Assembly: GCA_002423495.1 (NCBI GenBank) | Contig: DIWN01000060.1 | Coordinates: 1-15,916 of the forward strand | Origin: Anaerolineaceae bacterium UBA6105 | GTDB lineage: Bacteria > Chloroflexota > Anaerolineae > Anaerolineales > Anaerolineaceae | Direction of reading: 5' to 3' | DNA: 15,916 nt | In this document: positions 7,459 to 15,256 of the stretch, in pieces | Position numbering within the stretch: position 1 is the first letter of the stretch | Layout of the letters: each line of letters starts with the position of its first letter | The notes under the pieces: model-generated | What the model was told of the DNA's origin: nothing | The model's input: only the letters and a program-made list of their open reading frames with translations | The model's database searches: none | Program-made: the position numbers and the translations under genes

Positions 7459-7521
7459 GACGACATCTTGCCTGACGCATCCATCCCCAAAAGGGAGGTT
7501 GCGGATCTAAGAAAGGGTTTT

Positions 7522-9198
7522 ATGGAAAATATTAATGTAGAAAACCAAAGTGGGATCGAGGAGGATCAAATTTCTCCATCGCTCACAGAAGAAAAGACAG
7601 TCCACACAGAGGGCAGACTTAAGCGCCCGTTTCTGATCCTGCTCGTAGCTTTTGCGGCAGCGGTGCTGCTTGATCTGCCCTTCTTTGAGAAGAGTTGGGG
7701 CTGGCATTGGGCAGTCGCGGTTAATCTGTACCTCATCGCGGTTGTTGTGAGCGCGCACCTGGAGGGCAAACATCTGCCGATCCCGAGCCTAACGTTGATC
7801 GTGCTCACCAGCCTGACTGCTCTGCTGACGGGCTTCCGTACTGCCAGCACCACCACCATTGCGCTGGTGCTTGTTAGCGGGCTGGGCATGCTGCTGGTGA
7901 CAGTCAGCCTGCTGAACGGGCAGTGGATGCAGTTCCGCCTGCGCGAACTGATCGGGGAGCTGTTCAAGCTGATCCCCTCAGGTGTAATTGGCACACCCGC
8001 ATTGATGCTGGAAGGCATTCAGTTTTCGCAAACCAACAAGGAACAAAACCCGTCAAAAAGCAAGCCAGGTCTGGCTATCTTGCGCGGCGTTCTGATCACC
8101 ATCCCCCTTTTGCTGTTATTTAGCTTGCTGCTGGCTGCTGCCGACACGATCTTTTCCGATATGCTCGGCTCCGCTTTTGATTGGCTCAAGCTCGATATTT
8201 TTGACAACTTCATTCCGCATATTTTGATTATTTTGTTCCTGACCTGGCTCGGGGCTGCCGCGCTCTGGCACGCGCTGACAAAAAGTGAAAAACCACTGGC
8301 GATCCAACCTGACAAACCCTTGTTCAAACCTTTTTTGGGATTGACTGAAACCAGCATTGCCCTGGTCAGTCTGAACATCTTGTTTGCTTTCTTCCTGGTG
8401 GTGCAATTTCGCTACTTCTTTGCCGGCTCTGCCAATGTGAGCATCGATGGCTTCACCTACGCCGAATATGCCCGGCGCGGCTTTTTCGAGCTGGTGGTTG
8501 TTGCCTTGATTACCAGTGTGTTGTACTTCAGCCTGGCATCCTTCACCAAACGCGACACAGGGGTAAAAAAGCGCGCTTTTTCAGTGATGGCGGGTCTGCT
8601 GCTGGCACAGGTCAGTGTGATGCTGATTTCGGCTTTTCAGCGTCTGCGCCTCTATGAGCAAGCTTATGGCTTCACGAGCTCGCGCCTGGCAGCGCATGTC
8701 TTCATGGTCTTTGTCGGGTTGCTATTGCTGGCATTAATCATCATGGAGCTGACAAATTCATTCCGCAAGCTGGGGCTGGTGTTGGTGCTCGGCGTGCTGG
8801 CTTTTGCGCTGGTGATGGTGGGGCTCAATGAGGACGCCCTGATCGCCCAACAGAACCTGGAAAGGGCTGTGCAGGGTGAAAAACTCGATGCCGCTTACCT
8901 GATTCACGGGCTCTCCAACGATGCGGTGCCGACGCTCTTCCGCACCATGGATGACCCGCAGCTTAATCCCGAATTGCGGGAAAAGCTGCAGTTGGTGATG
9001 GCATGCCGCTTTGCTAATTTTGAAGATAATTACGGAGAAGCCACCTGGCAGTCGATCACTATTCCCACACTGGCTGCCGTAAAGCTCTACGCAGAGCATG
9101 ATGAAGTGCTCAGCGGCATCCCGCTCAACACTATCGGTAATGGTGCTGCCGTAAGCATTGATGGCGAAACTATCTGGTGCTTCGGTTTGCCGGATTGA
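7522..9198 (+). CDS. DUF4173 polytopic membrane protein
   Basis: A 558-residue integral membrane protein with about 11 hydrophobic helices after a charged 30-residue N-terminus. The diagnostic DUF4173 block TYAEYARRGFFEL is at about residues 312-324, and the soluble C-terminal tail has the family's pattern NEDALIAQQNLERA...LDAAYLIHGLSNDAVPTL. The family's function is unknown; members occur in many Gram-positive and Chloroflexota genomes and are sometimes near two-component or cell-envelope genes. The frame opens at TTG 7468, but ATG 7522 with GAAAGGG 10-5 nt upstream is the better start because the extra residues are poorly hydrophobic and the -10-like box lies just before the TTG. Divergent from the degV-family gene, so the two may share a control region. 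Confidence 0.85.
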   Translation: MENINVENQSGIEEDQISPSLTEEKTVHTEGRLKRPFLILLVAFAAAVLLDLPFFEKSWGWHWAVAVNLYLIAVVVSAHLEGKHLPIPSLTLIVLTSLTALLTGFRTASTTTIALVLVSGLGMLLVTVSLLNGQWMQFRLRELIGELFKLIPSGVIGTPALMLEGIQFSQTNKEQNPSKSKPGLAILRGVLITIPLLLLFSLLLAAADTIFSDMLGSAFDWLKLDIFDNFIPHILIILFLTWLGAAALWHALTKSEKPLAIQPDKPLFKPFLGLTETSIALVSLNILFAFFLVVQFRYFFAGSANVSIDGFTYAEYARRGFFELVVVALITSVLYFSLASFTKRDTGVKKRAFSVMAGLLLAQVSVMLISAFQRLRLYEQAYGFTSSRLAAHVFMVFVGLLLLALIIMELTNSFRKLGLVLVLGVLAFALVMVGLNEDALIAQQNLERAVQGEKLDAAYLIHGLSNDAVPTLFRTMDDPQLNPELREKLQLVMACRFANFEDNYGEATWQSITIPTLAAVKLYAEHDEVLSGIPLNTIGNGAAVSIDGETIWCFGLPD

Positions 9199-9241
9199 TG
9201 ACGACATGGAATTTCCTGACTAATACCGGATTTCGTAGATC

Positions 9242-9367
9242 GGAATGAGACCGCCTCACAATGTCAGCCAGGCAGAGCGTTTCGCGGGCTCACTCCGACA
9301 CAATAGATAAACGGCGGAGTGAACGGACCCTTGCAGCTACGCTGCCAGGGCAGGTGAGGCGCATTCC
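9242..9367. repeat. Multibranched inverted-repeat element in the 9199-9436 spacer
   Basis: GGAATG (9242-9247) pairs with CATTCC (9362-9367) and CGCCTCAC (9252-9259) with GTGAGGCG (9354-9361), leaving a 4-nt bulge, so the closing stem has 14 bp. Inside are TCACTCCG (9290-9297) with CGGAGTGA (9315-9322), and a 9-bp hairpin CCCT.GCAGC (9328-9337) with GCTGC.AGGG (9341-9350). The rest of this 238-nt spacer shows no gene. The element follows the DUF4173 stop and may act as a terminator or be an extragenic palindromic repeat; its layout resembles the cloverleaf at 2508-2693 but the sequence is different. Confidence 0.55.
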
Positions 9368-9436
9368 GCCCTTCGAACTCTCATAACCCAAATGAACACA
9401 TGAATTGCGGTATCATTTGATAGGAATACCTTAACC

Positions 9437-10615
9437 ATGCACACTCAATCGCTTTCTCCCCAGGACGCCACCGGTCTGCTCAGCCTGATCGGTTTAATAG
9501 CCCTATTTGTTGGGCTGCTATTCCTTGTCAGGCACATGCAGCGCAAGCGCCAGGAGGGATCCAAATCCAGCCCATCCTCAGCAACCAAACCCTTTCCGCA
9601 AACCTCAAGCTACACCCAGCGGCTCCCATCCTTCAGGCCGGAAGATCTGCCTGAGAGGCAGGCTGCCTTACGTCAGGCTTTCGAAGAATGGAAGGCTGTT
9701 TACCTGCTGCGCGGGCTGGACGGAAAAACGGAATTTTTGCGCGGAGCAACCCACAAACGCGGCTTGCGCTACCATGTAAGCAGCACGAGCATGGCGCAAG
9801 GATTGGCGCTAATCATTCAGACGCATATGGCAGAGGATGGAGATGATTCTCGCGGCAGTTTCGAGCGCTTGCTGGCACACCTGCTGGCGCACCCCGCCCT
9901 GGACCATTCCGCCCTCAGCAGCTGGCTATCCATGCCGGACCTGCCCACCTCTCCCCGCCTTGAGCCCGACCTGCATGCGGAAGCCTGGATCCTGGCTGGG
10001 CTTTTGGCTGCCAGAAAGCAGTGGGGTGCTTTGCAGCGCTACAATTCTGACCAGATCTTCCAGGAACGCTCACAAGCACTGCTGGATGCCCTCAAGTCTC
10101 ATTTCCAAGACCAGGATGTGGTCTTCAGCCCGCTTTTGTTGCGCTTGATCGCTCAACAGAAGCCTGATCCGCTTTGGCAGGCGCAAACTGAGGCGGATTG
10201 GAAGGCACTGGCGCCGCGCTTGCGTGAGGAAAATGGGCTGCCCGGCAGACTGCAAGGCTTAAGCCTGCTGCAAATCGGCTTGGATGCTTTGTTATTCCCT
10301 GGCGATGGTTTTGCTGAAAAAGCTGACCTGGCTTTTTCGCGCCTGGAGCGCGCGTTATCTGACCAGGATGCGCTTGAAGGTGAGGTGGAAGAGGGCTTTT
10401 CGCGCCTTGCCAGCCTCAGTTGCTGTGTTCCACTGGCGCTGATTTACAAGAATGGGGGGGTTGCTGATCAGCTCTGGGCGCGTCTGCTCGAGGCGCAGCC
10501 AGCCAAACAGGACGCACTGGGCGCCAGCTTAAGGCTGATAGCGATGATGAGCATGGCAGGAACACTCTGGCTGGGAGAAAACGGCACTGAGCCGCCCTCT
10601 ATAACATTGGAATAG
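9437..10615 (+). CDS. Membrane-anchored protein of unknown family
   Basis: I do not recognise this 392-residue protein. One hydrophobic helix (about residues 13-33, LLSLIGLIALFVGLLFLV) is followed at once by RHMQRKRQ. The positive-inside rule therefore predicts a short outside N-terminus and a cytoplasmic body of about 350 residues. After a Ser/Pro/Gln-rich linker (to about residue 70) the body is Leu/Ala-rich and mainly helical, with no nucleotide-binding or metal motif visible. TAGGAA at 9421-9426 is a distant ribosome binding site (10 nt) for ATG 9437. Its last 17 nt overlap the end of the convergent PfkB-like gene, with no room for a terminator. Codon use resembles the other genes, so it looks real, and it may be a lineage-specific protein. 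Confidence 0.75.
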   Translation: MHTQSLSPQDATGLLSLIGLIALFVGLLFLVRHMQRKRQEGSKSSPSSATKPFPQTSSYTQRLPSFRPEDLPERQAALRQAFEEWKAVYLLRGLDGKTEFLRGATHKRGLRYHVSSTSMAQGLALIIQTHMAEDGDDSRGSFERLLAHLLAHPALDHSALSSWLSMPDLPTSPRLEPDLHAEAWILAGLLAARKQWGALQRYNSDQIFQERSQALLDALKSHFQDQDVVFSPLLLRLIAQQKPDPLWQAQTEADWKALAPRLREENGLPGRLQGLSLLQIGLDALLFPGDGFAEKADLAFSRLERALSDQDALEGEVEEGFSRLASLSCCVPLALIYKNGGVADQLWARLLEAQPAKQDALGASLRLIAMMSMAGTLWLGENGTEPPSITLE

Positions 10616-11537
10616 AATCAATCTCCACCCTGTGGATTAATCCAAGAAAATCTTCCTGACGGATGGTGCTGTAGTCTTTGCTGCAAATATAGGCCGCGCG
10701 GAAAGCAGCCGCGCGTCTCGTGATTTCTACCAGGGGCAGTTGTCTGACAAATCCATCCACGATACCAGCGCATAGGGCTCCCCTCGCGCCTGTCACTCTC
10801 CGAATCGTCACCTTTAAGGGAGAAGCCATCACCATCAGCCTTTTTGAGGAAAGCAGCACACCGCCGTTTTCGAGCATGATGGCCACATACTCGATCCCTT
10901 GCTGTAAGAAGTGCATCGCCGCCCGCTTAGCCATGTCAAGAGTCCCAATTTCAAAGTCCACCAGGCGCGCCGCCTCAGTCACTTCCGGGTAAAGCAGCCA
11001 GGGAATTTCCTTGATTCCCAGGTTGAACGGAACTGCAGTTGCATCAAAAACAATCTTGACGCCTTTCGCTTTGAGCATTCGGATCAAATTGGCATAGAAG
11101 TCCTGGGGCACGCCCGGCGGTATACTTCCCGCAACAACCCAGATATCACCAGGATTAGCATATTTACCCGCTTTTTCAATCATCTCTTCAATTGCATCTG
11201 GGGAAACGTGCGGACCTGGTTCATTGACCAGCATGTACCAATTGTTGTTACCTTCCTGGACAACTGTGTTGGTGCGGGTTTCGCCTTCCACCCAGACAAA
11301 ATCTGTCTTGATGCCAAGCTTATTCAACCCGTCTTCGAGCATCTTTCCGGCGCCGCCTCCAACCCAGCCAATTGCCAGGCTGGGCTGCCCCAGCACACTC
11401 AAACCCCGCGACGCGTTAAAGCCTTTTCCTCCCCAATCTAACTGGGCTGGATCGGCACGGAGTATCTCATTGAATTTGAGACGGCTAACCACCAAGGTCC
11501 TGTCAACACTGGGATTAGGGGTGAGGGTAACAATCAT
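10599..11537 (-). CDS. PfkB/1-phosphofructokinase-like protein, probable pseudokinase
   Basis: A 312-residue ribokinase-superfamily protein with the FruK/LacC architecture and normal length. The substrate-binding N-terminal half is well kept: MIVTLTPNPSVDRTL, WGGKGFNASRGLSVLG, GWVGGGAGKM, TRTNTVVQ, NEPGPHVS and VVAGSIPPGVPQDFY. The ATP-binding and catalytic half has drifted. The GAGD box that supplies the catalytic base and anion hole reads G250-A-R-G253, losing the Asp; the usual KPN.xE reads YPEVTE; and the VSLG nucleotide loop reads IMLEN. Family knowledge says the GAGD Asp deprotonates the sugar hydroxyl, so phosphotransfer is unlikely. The frame is intact, suggesting a retained sugar-phosphate-binding or regulatory role rather than decay. 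No clear Shine-Dalgarno precedes ATG 11537, so translation may be leaderless or weak. Confidence 0.85.
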   Translation of the reverse strand: MIVTLTPNPSVDRTLVVSRLKFNEILRADPAQLDWGGKGFNASRGLSVLGQPSLAIGWVGGGAGKMLEDGLNKLGIKTDFVWVEGETRTNTVVQEGNNNWYMLVNEPGPHVSPDAIEEMIEKAGKYANPGDIWVVAGSIPPGVPQDFYANLIRMLKAKGVKIVFDATAVPFNLGIKEIPWLLYPEVTEAARLVDFEIGTLDMAKRAAMHFLQQGIEYVAIMLENGGVLLSSKRLMVMASPLKVTIRRVTGARGALCAGIVDGFVRQLPLVEITRRAAAFRAAYICSKDYSTIRQEDFLGLIHRVEIDSIPML

Positions 11538-11551
11538 GCTTTTATTTTATC

Positions 11552-11566
11552 AGGTCTGACAGACCT
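11552..11566. promoter_or_regulatory. Palindromic operator candidate upstream of PfkB-like gene
   Basis: AGGTCTG (11552-11558), one base, CAGACCT (11560-11566) is a perfect 7-bp inverted repeat. On the minus strand it sits between ATTCAA and TAAAAT (spacing 16), a weak promoter-like pair, 15 nt before the start codon. It fits a repressor or activator site. Within the 11538-11595 spacer, which is otherwise AT-rich, nothing else is evident. Confidence 0.35.
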
Positions 11567-11595
11567 TGAATATTCCATGTATAAAATATTACTCT

Positions 11596-13056
11596 TTATA
11601 CAACATTAATTGTCCGAAGTTGATGAATGCCATCAGAAATATCCAATTTTAGATTTTCAAGAAAACAGGCTGTGTCCTTTTCGGAGCTAAGCCAGTTACC
11701 TGCCGCCTGCCAGGGGGCTGCGAGATTTTTCCCAACCTGGTTTTTTATGCGTCCATCCTTGCCAAGCCAAAAGAGAGGGTTGGCAGAAGCCGGTTTAGGA
11801 AAAACACGTACGTGACGTTTGGAATTGACCTCCACCAAGAGATGTTCCAGGTCAGGCGTTCCCAGCCTCAGCAGATGCAGGAAGGCCTGCTGGCAATCTA
11901 TCCCCGCTTCGCTGACGTAAGGCAGGCTCAGACCGGCGCCAGCCTCATAGGAAAAACCCTCAAAGCAGCCTGAAGTCTGCACCATTTGCGCCATCAGATC
12001 AAGCAAATCGCTTAAAGCGGTTAGCTTGAAAAGCAAGTCTGCGTCGGGTGAGGTTGTTTTCCATATGCCCAGCGAGGCATCCAAGACAAGCAGTTTACCC
12101 CCAGTAAAACCCAGGTTTTCATCCATACCCAGGCTGAAATAACTCGTGGAGCTTGCTGCCCCATCGCGCTTTACCACCAGCCATAGCCGCTCGTCCTTCG
12201 CGACAGCGCAAGGCGCTGAAAACCACACGCTCGCCCAAGCATAACTATCGGTCGGGATCGCGCTTGCCGCCAAAACCGCCTCAGCCCGGACGGTGCCCGA
12301 AGGCTCGCCAAGGGCGTCCGTCTGGATCTGGAAGCGGACCTGGTTGAGAGGGCTGCCAATTTTTCTGATACGCACAGCCACTGAAGCCAGGCTTACCGGA
12401 TCCGAAAACACGAAGGATTGAGCCAGGCTCATCTGCGTGAGGCTTGATCCCAGGGACTTATAACCCTGTTGAGTTGGGCTGTGCCCAAAGATGTCCGTGT
12501 GTGCCAGCCACTGCCGCCAGCGCATGCGCTCGAACCAACCTTGGCACAGAATTCGGCTGCCCCTTGTTTTTGTGGACGGCAAAAGCCTTGCGGCAGGCTG
12601 CGCCAATCGCTTCAGACTCGCGTCCCTCAAGAGCAGCGCCTGTTCCTCGCTCAGCACCTCCCGTCTTAGAAGAAGCTCTTTGACGCCGTAAAATGCCTGG
12701 CTGGTGCTGTCATCTTTCCAGTCTGTCTGGGCGATAGCGCCAAAGTCCTTGCCTGGTTCCATGCTGCGGTAGCGCACTGCCACGCGGTTAGCCAGCTCTT
12801 CCAAAGAAGCTTCGAGCCTCGTCAGCCCTTCAGGCTGGCTCACCTGGTGGACGTAGCCCCACCACGCCAGGCGGTCTGAGGGGTCATAAATCTCAACCCC
12901 CGAACCCAGCCAGCTTTTCATACTCTCGAAGGATGTCTCTTCGTTCTCAAGAGCAAGGGCTGCCTGCTGCGGACCGCCGATGGCGTTCCAACTCAAGCTT
13001 AGCGGCGTCAAACCCGGCACTTGCGGCCGATCCGTCAGAAAAGCGCGCCAGCTCAC
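11596..13056 (-). CDS. Phage tail/baseplate hub-like protein with embedded beta-sandwich
   Basis: A 486-residue protein that I place as a tail-tip/hub protein by position (last in a phage structural operon, just after the distal-tail-like gene) and by its N-terminal style: GGPQQAALAL, then SGVEIYDPS and AWWGYVHQV, typical of hub beta-barrels. Residues about 201-346 form a separate predicted jelly-roll of the choice-of-anchor type (LAQSFVF, SLASVAVRIRKIG, GTVRAEAVLAAS, LWLVVKRDG), plausibly a carbohydrate or receptor-binding insert. The C-terminus returns to hub-like sequence. The start is GTG 13056, not ATG 13068: GGAGG (13062-13066) lies exactly 5 nt before the GTG, and GTGA overlaps the stop of the preceding gene. 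Exact function is unproven. Confidence 0.7.
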   Translation of the reverse strand: MSWRAFLTDRPQVPGLTPLSLSWNAIGGPQQAALALENEETSFESMKSWLGSGVEIYDPSDRLAWWGYVHQVSQPEGLTRLEASLEELANRVAVRYRSMEPGKDFGAIAQTDWKDDSTSQAFYGVKELLLRREVLSEEQALLLRDASLKRLAQPAARLLPSTKTRGSRILCQGWFERMRWRQWLAHTDIFGHSPTQQGYKSLGSSLTQMSLAQSFVFSDPVSLASVAVRIRKIGSPLNQVRFQIQTDALGEPSGTVRAEAVLAASAIPTDSYAWASVWFSAPCAVAKDERLWLVVKRDGAASSTSYFSLGMDENLGFTGGKLLVLDASLGIWKTTSPDADLLFKLTALSDLLDLMAQMVQTSGCFEGFSYEAGAGLSLPYVSEAGIDCQQAFLHLLRLGTPDLEHLLVEVNSKRHVRVFPKPASANPLFWLGKDGRIKNQVGKNLAAPWQAAGNWLSSEKDTACFLENLKLDISDGIHQLRTINVV

Positions 13057-14381
13057 GGCAGCCTCCATCCCGGGCGATACCAGGCTTTGACCGAAAGCGT
13101 GCGTGAAATTGGTGCGGCTCCACTGGCTTCACGCTGAAAACAATAAAAGCGCTGCAGGGTACCCGATTGCAGCTGGTGCCCCGAGCCAACCCGCAGATGG
13201 GTTGTTAGTTCCAAGCCTCCGCTTTCGGACCAAATCGCCGACCGCATTTGATCATCAATCAGGCTGGCGTTTTGCTTCAGGCTGCTGATGGTGTGGTAAG
13301 CGCCAAAGGTCTGCTGGGGTAACAACAAAAAATCATCCAGTTCCAGGCGATGCGCGCCAGTGTCCAAATGGAAAACTTCCAGAACAAGCTGATGTGCCAT
13401 GGCAAAGCCGTCCAAGGGCAAATCGCCCCAGGGTAAAGAAAGCGGCTCCATGCGCAGGCTGGCCTGCCCCAATTCCAGCTCGCTGGCGGGTCCAATCCAG
13501 ACGGGCATGCCGTCCACCTGAACTGTCCAGCGCAACCTGAAGTTTTCTTCAGTGGGTGCAGAAAAGAATCGCAGCAGCGGCAGCAGGTTTACTCCCTGCA
13601 GGCGGGTAACATCCAGGGCGGAAATCGTCCAGCTTGCCAGGCTATGCCATTCGCTGCCGCTCCAGTCGTAGCGGCAGTACTCCCCCGAAGAAGCGCTTGC
13701 GTCCGTAAGCACCGTTCCCCCAGCCCCGCTTTCCGCTTCAAAGGCCAGGTTGGGCAGGCTGCCGCTTTCGGGCAGGCACATGCTGCCAAGCCAGAAATCC
13801 GCCAGGGGCTCTCCACTGGTGGTATTCGTCAGTTCAAGGCGCAGAGGAAGCTGCCAGAGGTTGCCGATCGCCTGCAGGTTGACCTCAAACCAGCTGTCAT
13901 GCCCAAGGGAAGAATCATCATGGTTGTGGAGCGTGAGCCCGCTCACCAGGCCTGACCCCGAAGTATTGGAGAGCGGCACTGGCAGCTCGTCGCCATAAAA
14001 GAAGTTCTCGCGTTCCCAGTTCAGTTCCAGCCTGAAGCTTCCACCCTCGCTTGAACGCGGATGAAGCGGCAAGATCTGCCAATTGAACGCTTCCAGTGGA
14101 GAGTAAAGATAAGCCTGGCGGGTTTCGCTCCAAACGCGCAGGCAGAAATCCGGTCTGCGTGCGGCAGCAGAGCGCAAGGCCTCAAGCCGGTCGGTTACGG
14201 CTTGCAGTTGCAGCAGGGACCCTCTGAGGCTGATGGTGGCCGTTTCCGCCAGCCTGGCAGCACTGCCCGACTGCATATGCCAATCACTGCCAAGCATACC
14301 CGCCAGCATGCCTGCGCCCTGCAGCTCCAGCCAACTCAGCCCTGAGCTGCTGTTCATAAACCCAATCGCCAGGGCAGTCAT
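13053..14381 (-). CDS. Phage distal-tail-like structural protein
   Basis: A 442-residue, beta-rich protein. The first 140 residues (short strands, ETATISLRGS, then a helix AVTDRLEALRSAA and FCLRVWSETRQAYLYSPLEAF) resemble the Dit/tail-fibre-attachment style domain in siphoviruses. The remainder is a run of beta-strand stretches rich in W, L, S and D that suggests one or two jelly-roll modules, possibly carbohydrate-binding. The start ATG 14381 overlaps the TGA of the previous gene in a TGATG coupling, with no strong ribosome binding site of its own, so it is probably translationally coupled. Its TGA (13055-13053) overlaps the next GTG start. Assignment rests on operon position and general character, not on a firm motif. 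Confidence 0.6.
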   Translation of the reverse strand: MTALAIGFMNSSSGLSWLELQGAGMLAGMLGSDWHMQSGSAARLAETATISLRGSLLQLQAVTDRLEALRSAAARRPDFCLRVWSETRQAYLYSPLEAFNWQILPLHPRSSEGGSFRLELNWERENFFYGDELPVPLSNTSGSGLVSGLTLHNHDDSSLGHDSWFEVNLQAIGNLWQLPLRLELTNTTSGEPLADFWLGSMCLPESGSLPNLAFEAESGAGGTVLTDASASSGEYCRYDWSGSEWHSLASWTISALDVTRLQGVNLLPLLRFFSAPTEENFRLRWTVQVDGMPVWIGPASELELGQASLRMEPLSLPWGDLPLDGFAMAHQLVLEVFHLDTGAHRLELDDFLLLPQQTFGAYHTISSLKQNASLIDDQMRSAIWSESGGLELTTHLRVGSGHQLQSGTLQRFYCFQREASGAAPISRTLSVKAWYRPGWRLP

Positions 14382-14806
14382 CAGCGCCAGCTCTCACTTT
14401 CCTGCCATTCCCACTGAATGTGCATGGCGCTCTGCGCGTTTTGCAGCTCCTGCAGGCGCAGCCTGTCCATCTGTGTGTCAAACTGGCGTTTGAGGTGCTG
14501 CGCCCAAAGCTGAAGCTGCGCCCAATCAGCGGCAAGGTTGCTGTGGCTGCTCAGGTCGTAGTGCAGCACCGTGCTGATCAGGATAGCCGCCGCGCCGCTG
14601 AAAAGGGCAGGCAGGCAATTTTCGGGCAGGTCGCCAGCGAGCTCGCCATCGAGTCCGGTGATGGAATAGGCCTGGTTCAGGCTAAGGTTAATTTCTTCCA
14701 GTGCCAGGCGCACGGCTTCTTCGCGGGTTTCCTGCGGGGCAGCCAGGGCATGTGGATCCAAAAATTGCGTGCCAAGGCGCTCGGTTAGGCTGCTAAGGGT
14801 GATCAT
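14381..14806 (-). CDS. Head-tail connector-like small phage protein
   Basis: A 141-residue, mainly helical protein with LTERLGTQFLD, EEAVRLALEEINLSLNQAY, an Ala-rich helix LFSGAAAILISTVLHYDLSS and a long C-terminal amphipathic helix. This layout resembles gp6/HK97-type connector or adaptor proteins, which form rings at the portal vertex. The resemblance is at the level of length, secondary structure and place in the operon. AGGAG (14813-14817) lies 6 nt before ATG 14806. The ATG overlaps the TGA of the upstream 62-residue gene (ATGA), and its own stop overlaps the next start, so three genes are tightly coupled. Confidence 0.55.
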   Translation of the reverse strand: MITLSSLTERLGTQFLDPHALAAPQETREEAVRLALEEINLSLNQAYSITGLDGELAGDLPENCLPALFSGAAAILISTVLHYDLSSHSNLAADWAQLQLWAQHLKRQFDTQMDRLRLQELQNAQSAMHIQWEWQESESWR

Positions 14807-14991
14807 TCCGTGCTCCTTTTGGGGGCTTTCGCGCGCTTTTGGCGCAAAGCCTGGTAATCCGCGGGGGTGAATTGCCGCTTCCAGCCGCGGGCATCCACAA
14901 TGGTCAGGCTTCCGTCGGCATGCAGGGCATAAGCCAACGCTCCGGGACCGACCAAATCTTCAACCACTTGCTTCAAAATATCTTCTCGCAT
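14803..14991 (-). CDS. Small phage-operon protein of 62 residues
   Basis: A small charged protein with a predicted helix DILKQVVEDLV, a short hairpin YALHADGSLTIVDARGWKRQF, then a basic C-terminal helix (PADYQALRQKRAKAPKR). No family is recognised. The basic tail could bind nucleic acid or an acidic partner, but this is a guess. GGAGG (14996-15000) stands 4 nt before ATG 14991, and its stop overlaps the next start by 4 nt, so it is very likely a real gene translated with the connector-like protein. Confidence 0.65.
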   Translation of the reverse strand: MREDILKQVVEDLVGPGALAYALHADGSLTIVDARGWKRQFTPADYQALRQKRAKAPKRSTE

Positions 14992-15006
14992 ATTTCCTCC
15001 AGTTCG

Positions 15007-15033
15007 CCCCGCAGAGATTATCTCCCTGCGGGG
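15007..15033. other. Long hairpin just upstream of the 62-residue gene
   Basis: CCCCGCA (15007-15013) plus GAGA (15014-15017) pair with TCTC (15021-15024) and TGCGGGG (15027-15033), leaving a TTA loop and a 2-nt bulge. The hairpin lies between the holin-like stop and the ribosome binding site at 14996-15000. No U-tract follows on either strand, so it is more likely an mRNA processing or stability structure, or a partial attenuator, than a simple terminator. Confidence 0.55.
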
Positions 15034-15047
15034 CTCTAGCTTATCGC

Positions 15048-15239
15048 TTATTTGCTGGCGCGCAGACCGTCTTCGAGGGCAGTGCCCAGGATATAGCTGA
15101 CCAACAGCGCCAGGATACCAGCCAGTTGATCCCCGTCGAGCGGGAAATCAGGCTTCACAACCCTGAGGACCATGAAAACCAGGCCAACCAGGGTCGCCCA
15201 AAACTTGCGGGAACTTAAAAGCGTCTTCCATTTATCCAT
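15048..15239 (-). CDS. Small holin-like membrane protein
   Basis: A 63-residue protein that begins MDKWKTLLSSRKFWATLVGLVFMVLRVV, has a turn with PDFPLDGDQ, and then a second hydrophobic helix LAGILALLVSYILGTALEDGL. Two membrane helices with a charged start and the SRKFW and ILGTALEDG wording are common in small phage membrane proteins annotated as holins, which permeabilise the membrane at lysis. No endolysin gene is seen in the window, so the role remains inferred. AAAGGAG (15246-15252) stands 6 nt before ATG 15239, which is preferred to the longer frame from 15272 that would overlap the capsid stop. Confidence 0.7.
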   Translation of the reverse strand: MDKWKTLLSSRKFWATLVGLVFMVLRVVKPDFPLDGDQLAGILALLVSYILGTALEDGLRASK

Positions 15240-15256
15240 GTGATTCTCCTTTCGAA

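Noticed and set aside
10911..11441. A 176-codon plus-strand frame opposite the PfkB-like gene.
   Set aside because: It is fully antisense to a gene with clear family motifs and shows no domain or start signal of its own.
13056..14381. Long opposite-strand frames in the phage region (for example 13644-13955, 14061-14345, 14420-14788 plus).
   Set aside because: They are antisense shadows in GC-rich coding sequence, with no ribosome binding sites and Arg/Pro-rich translations.
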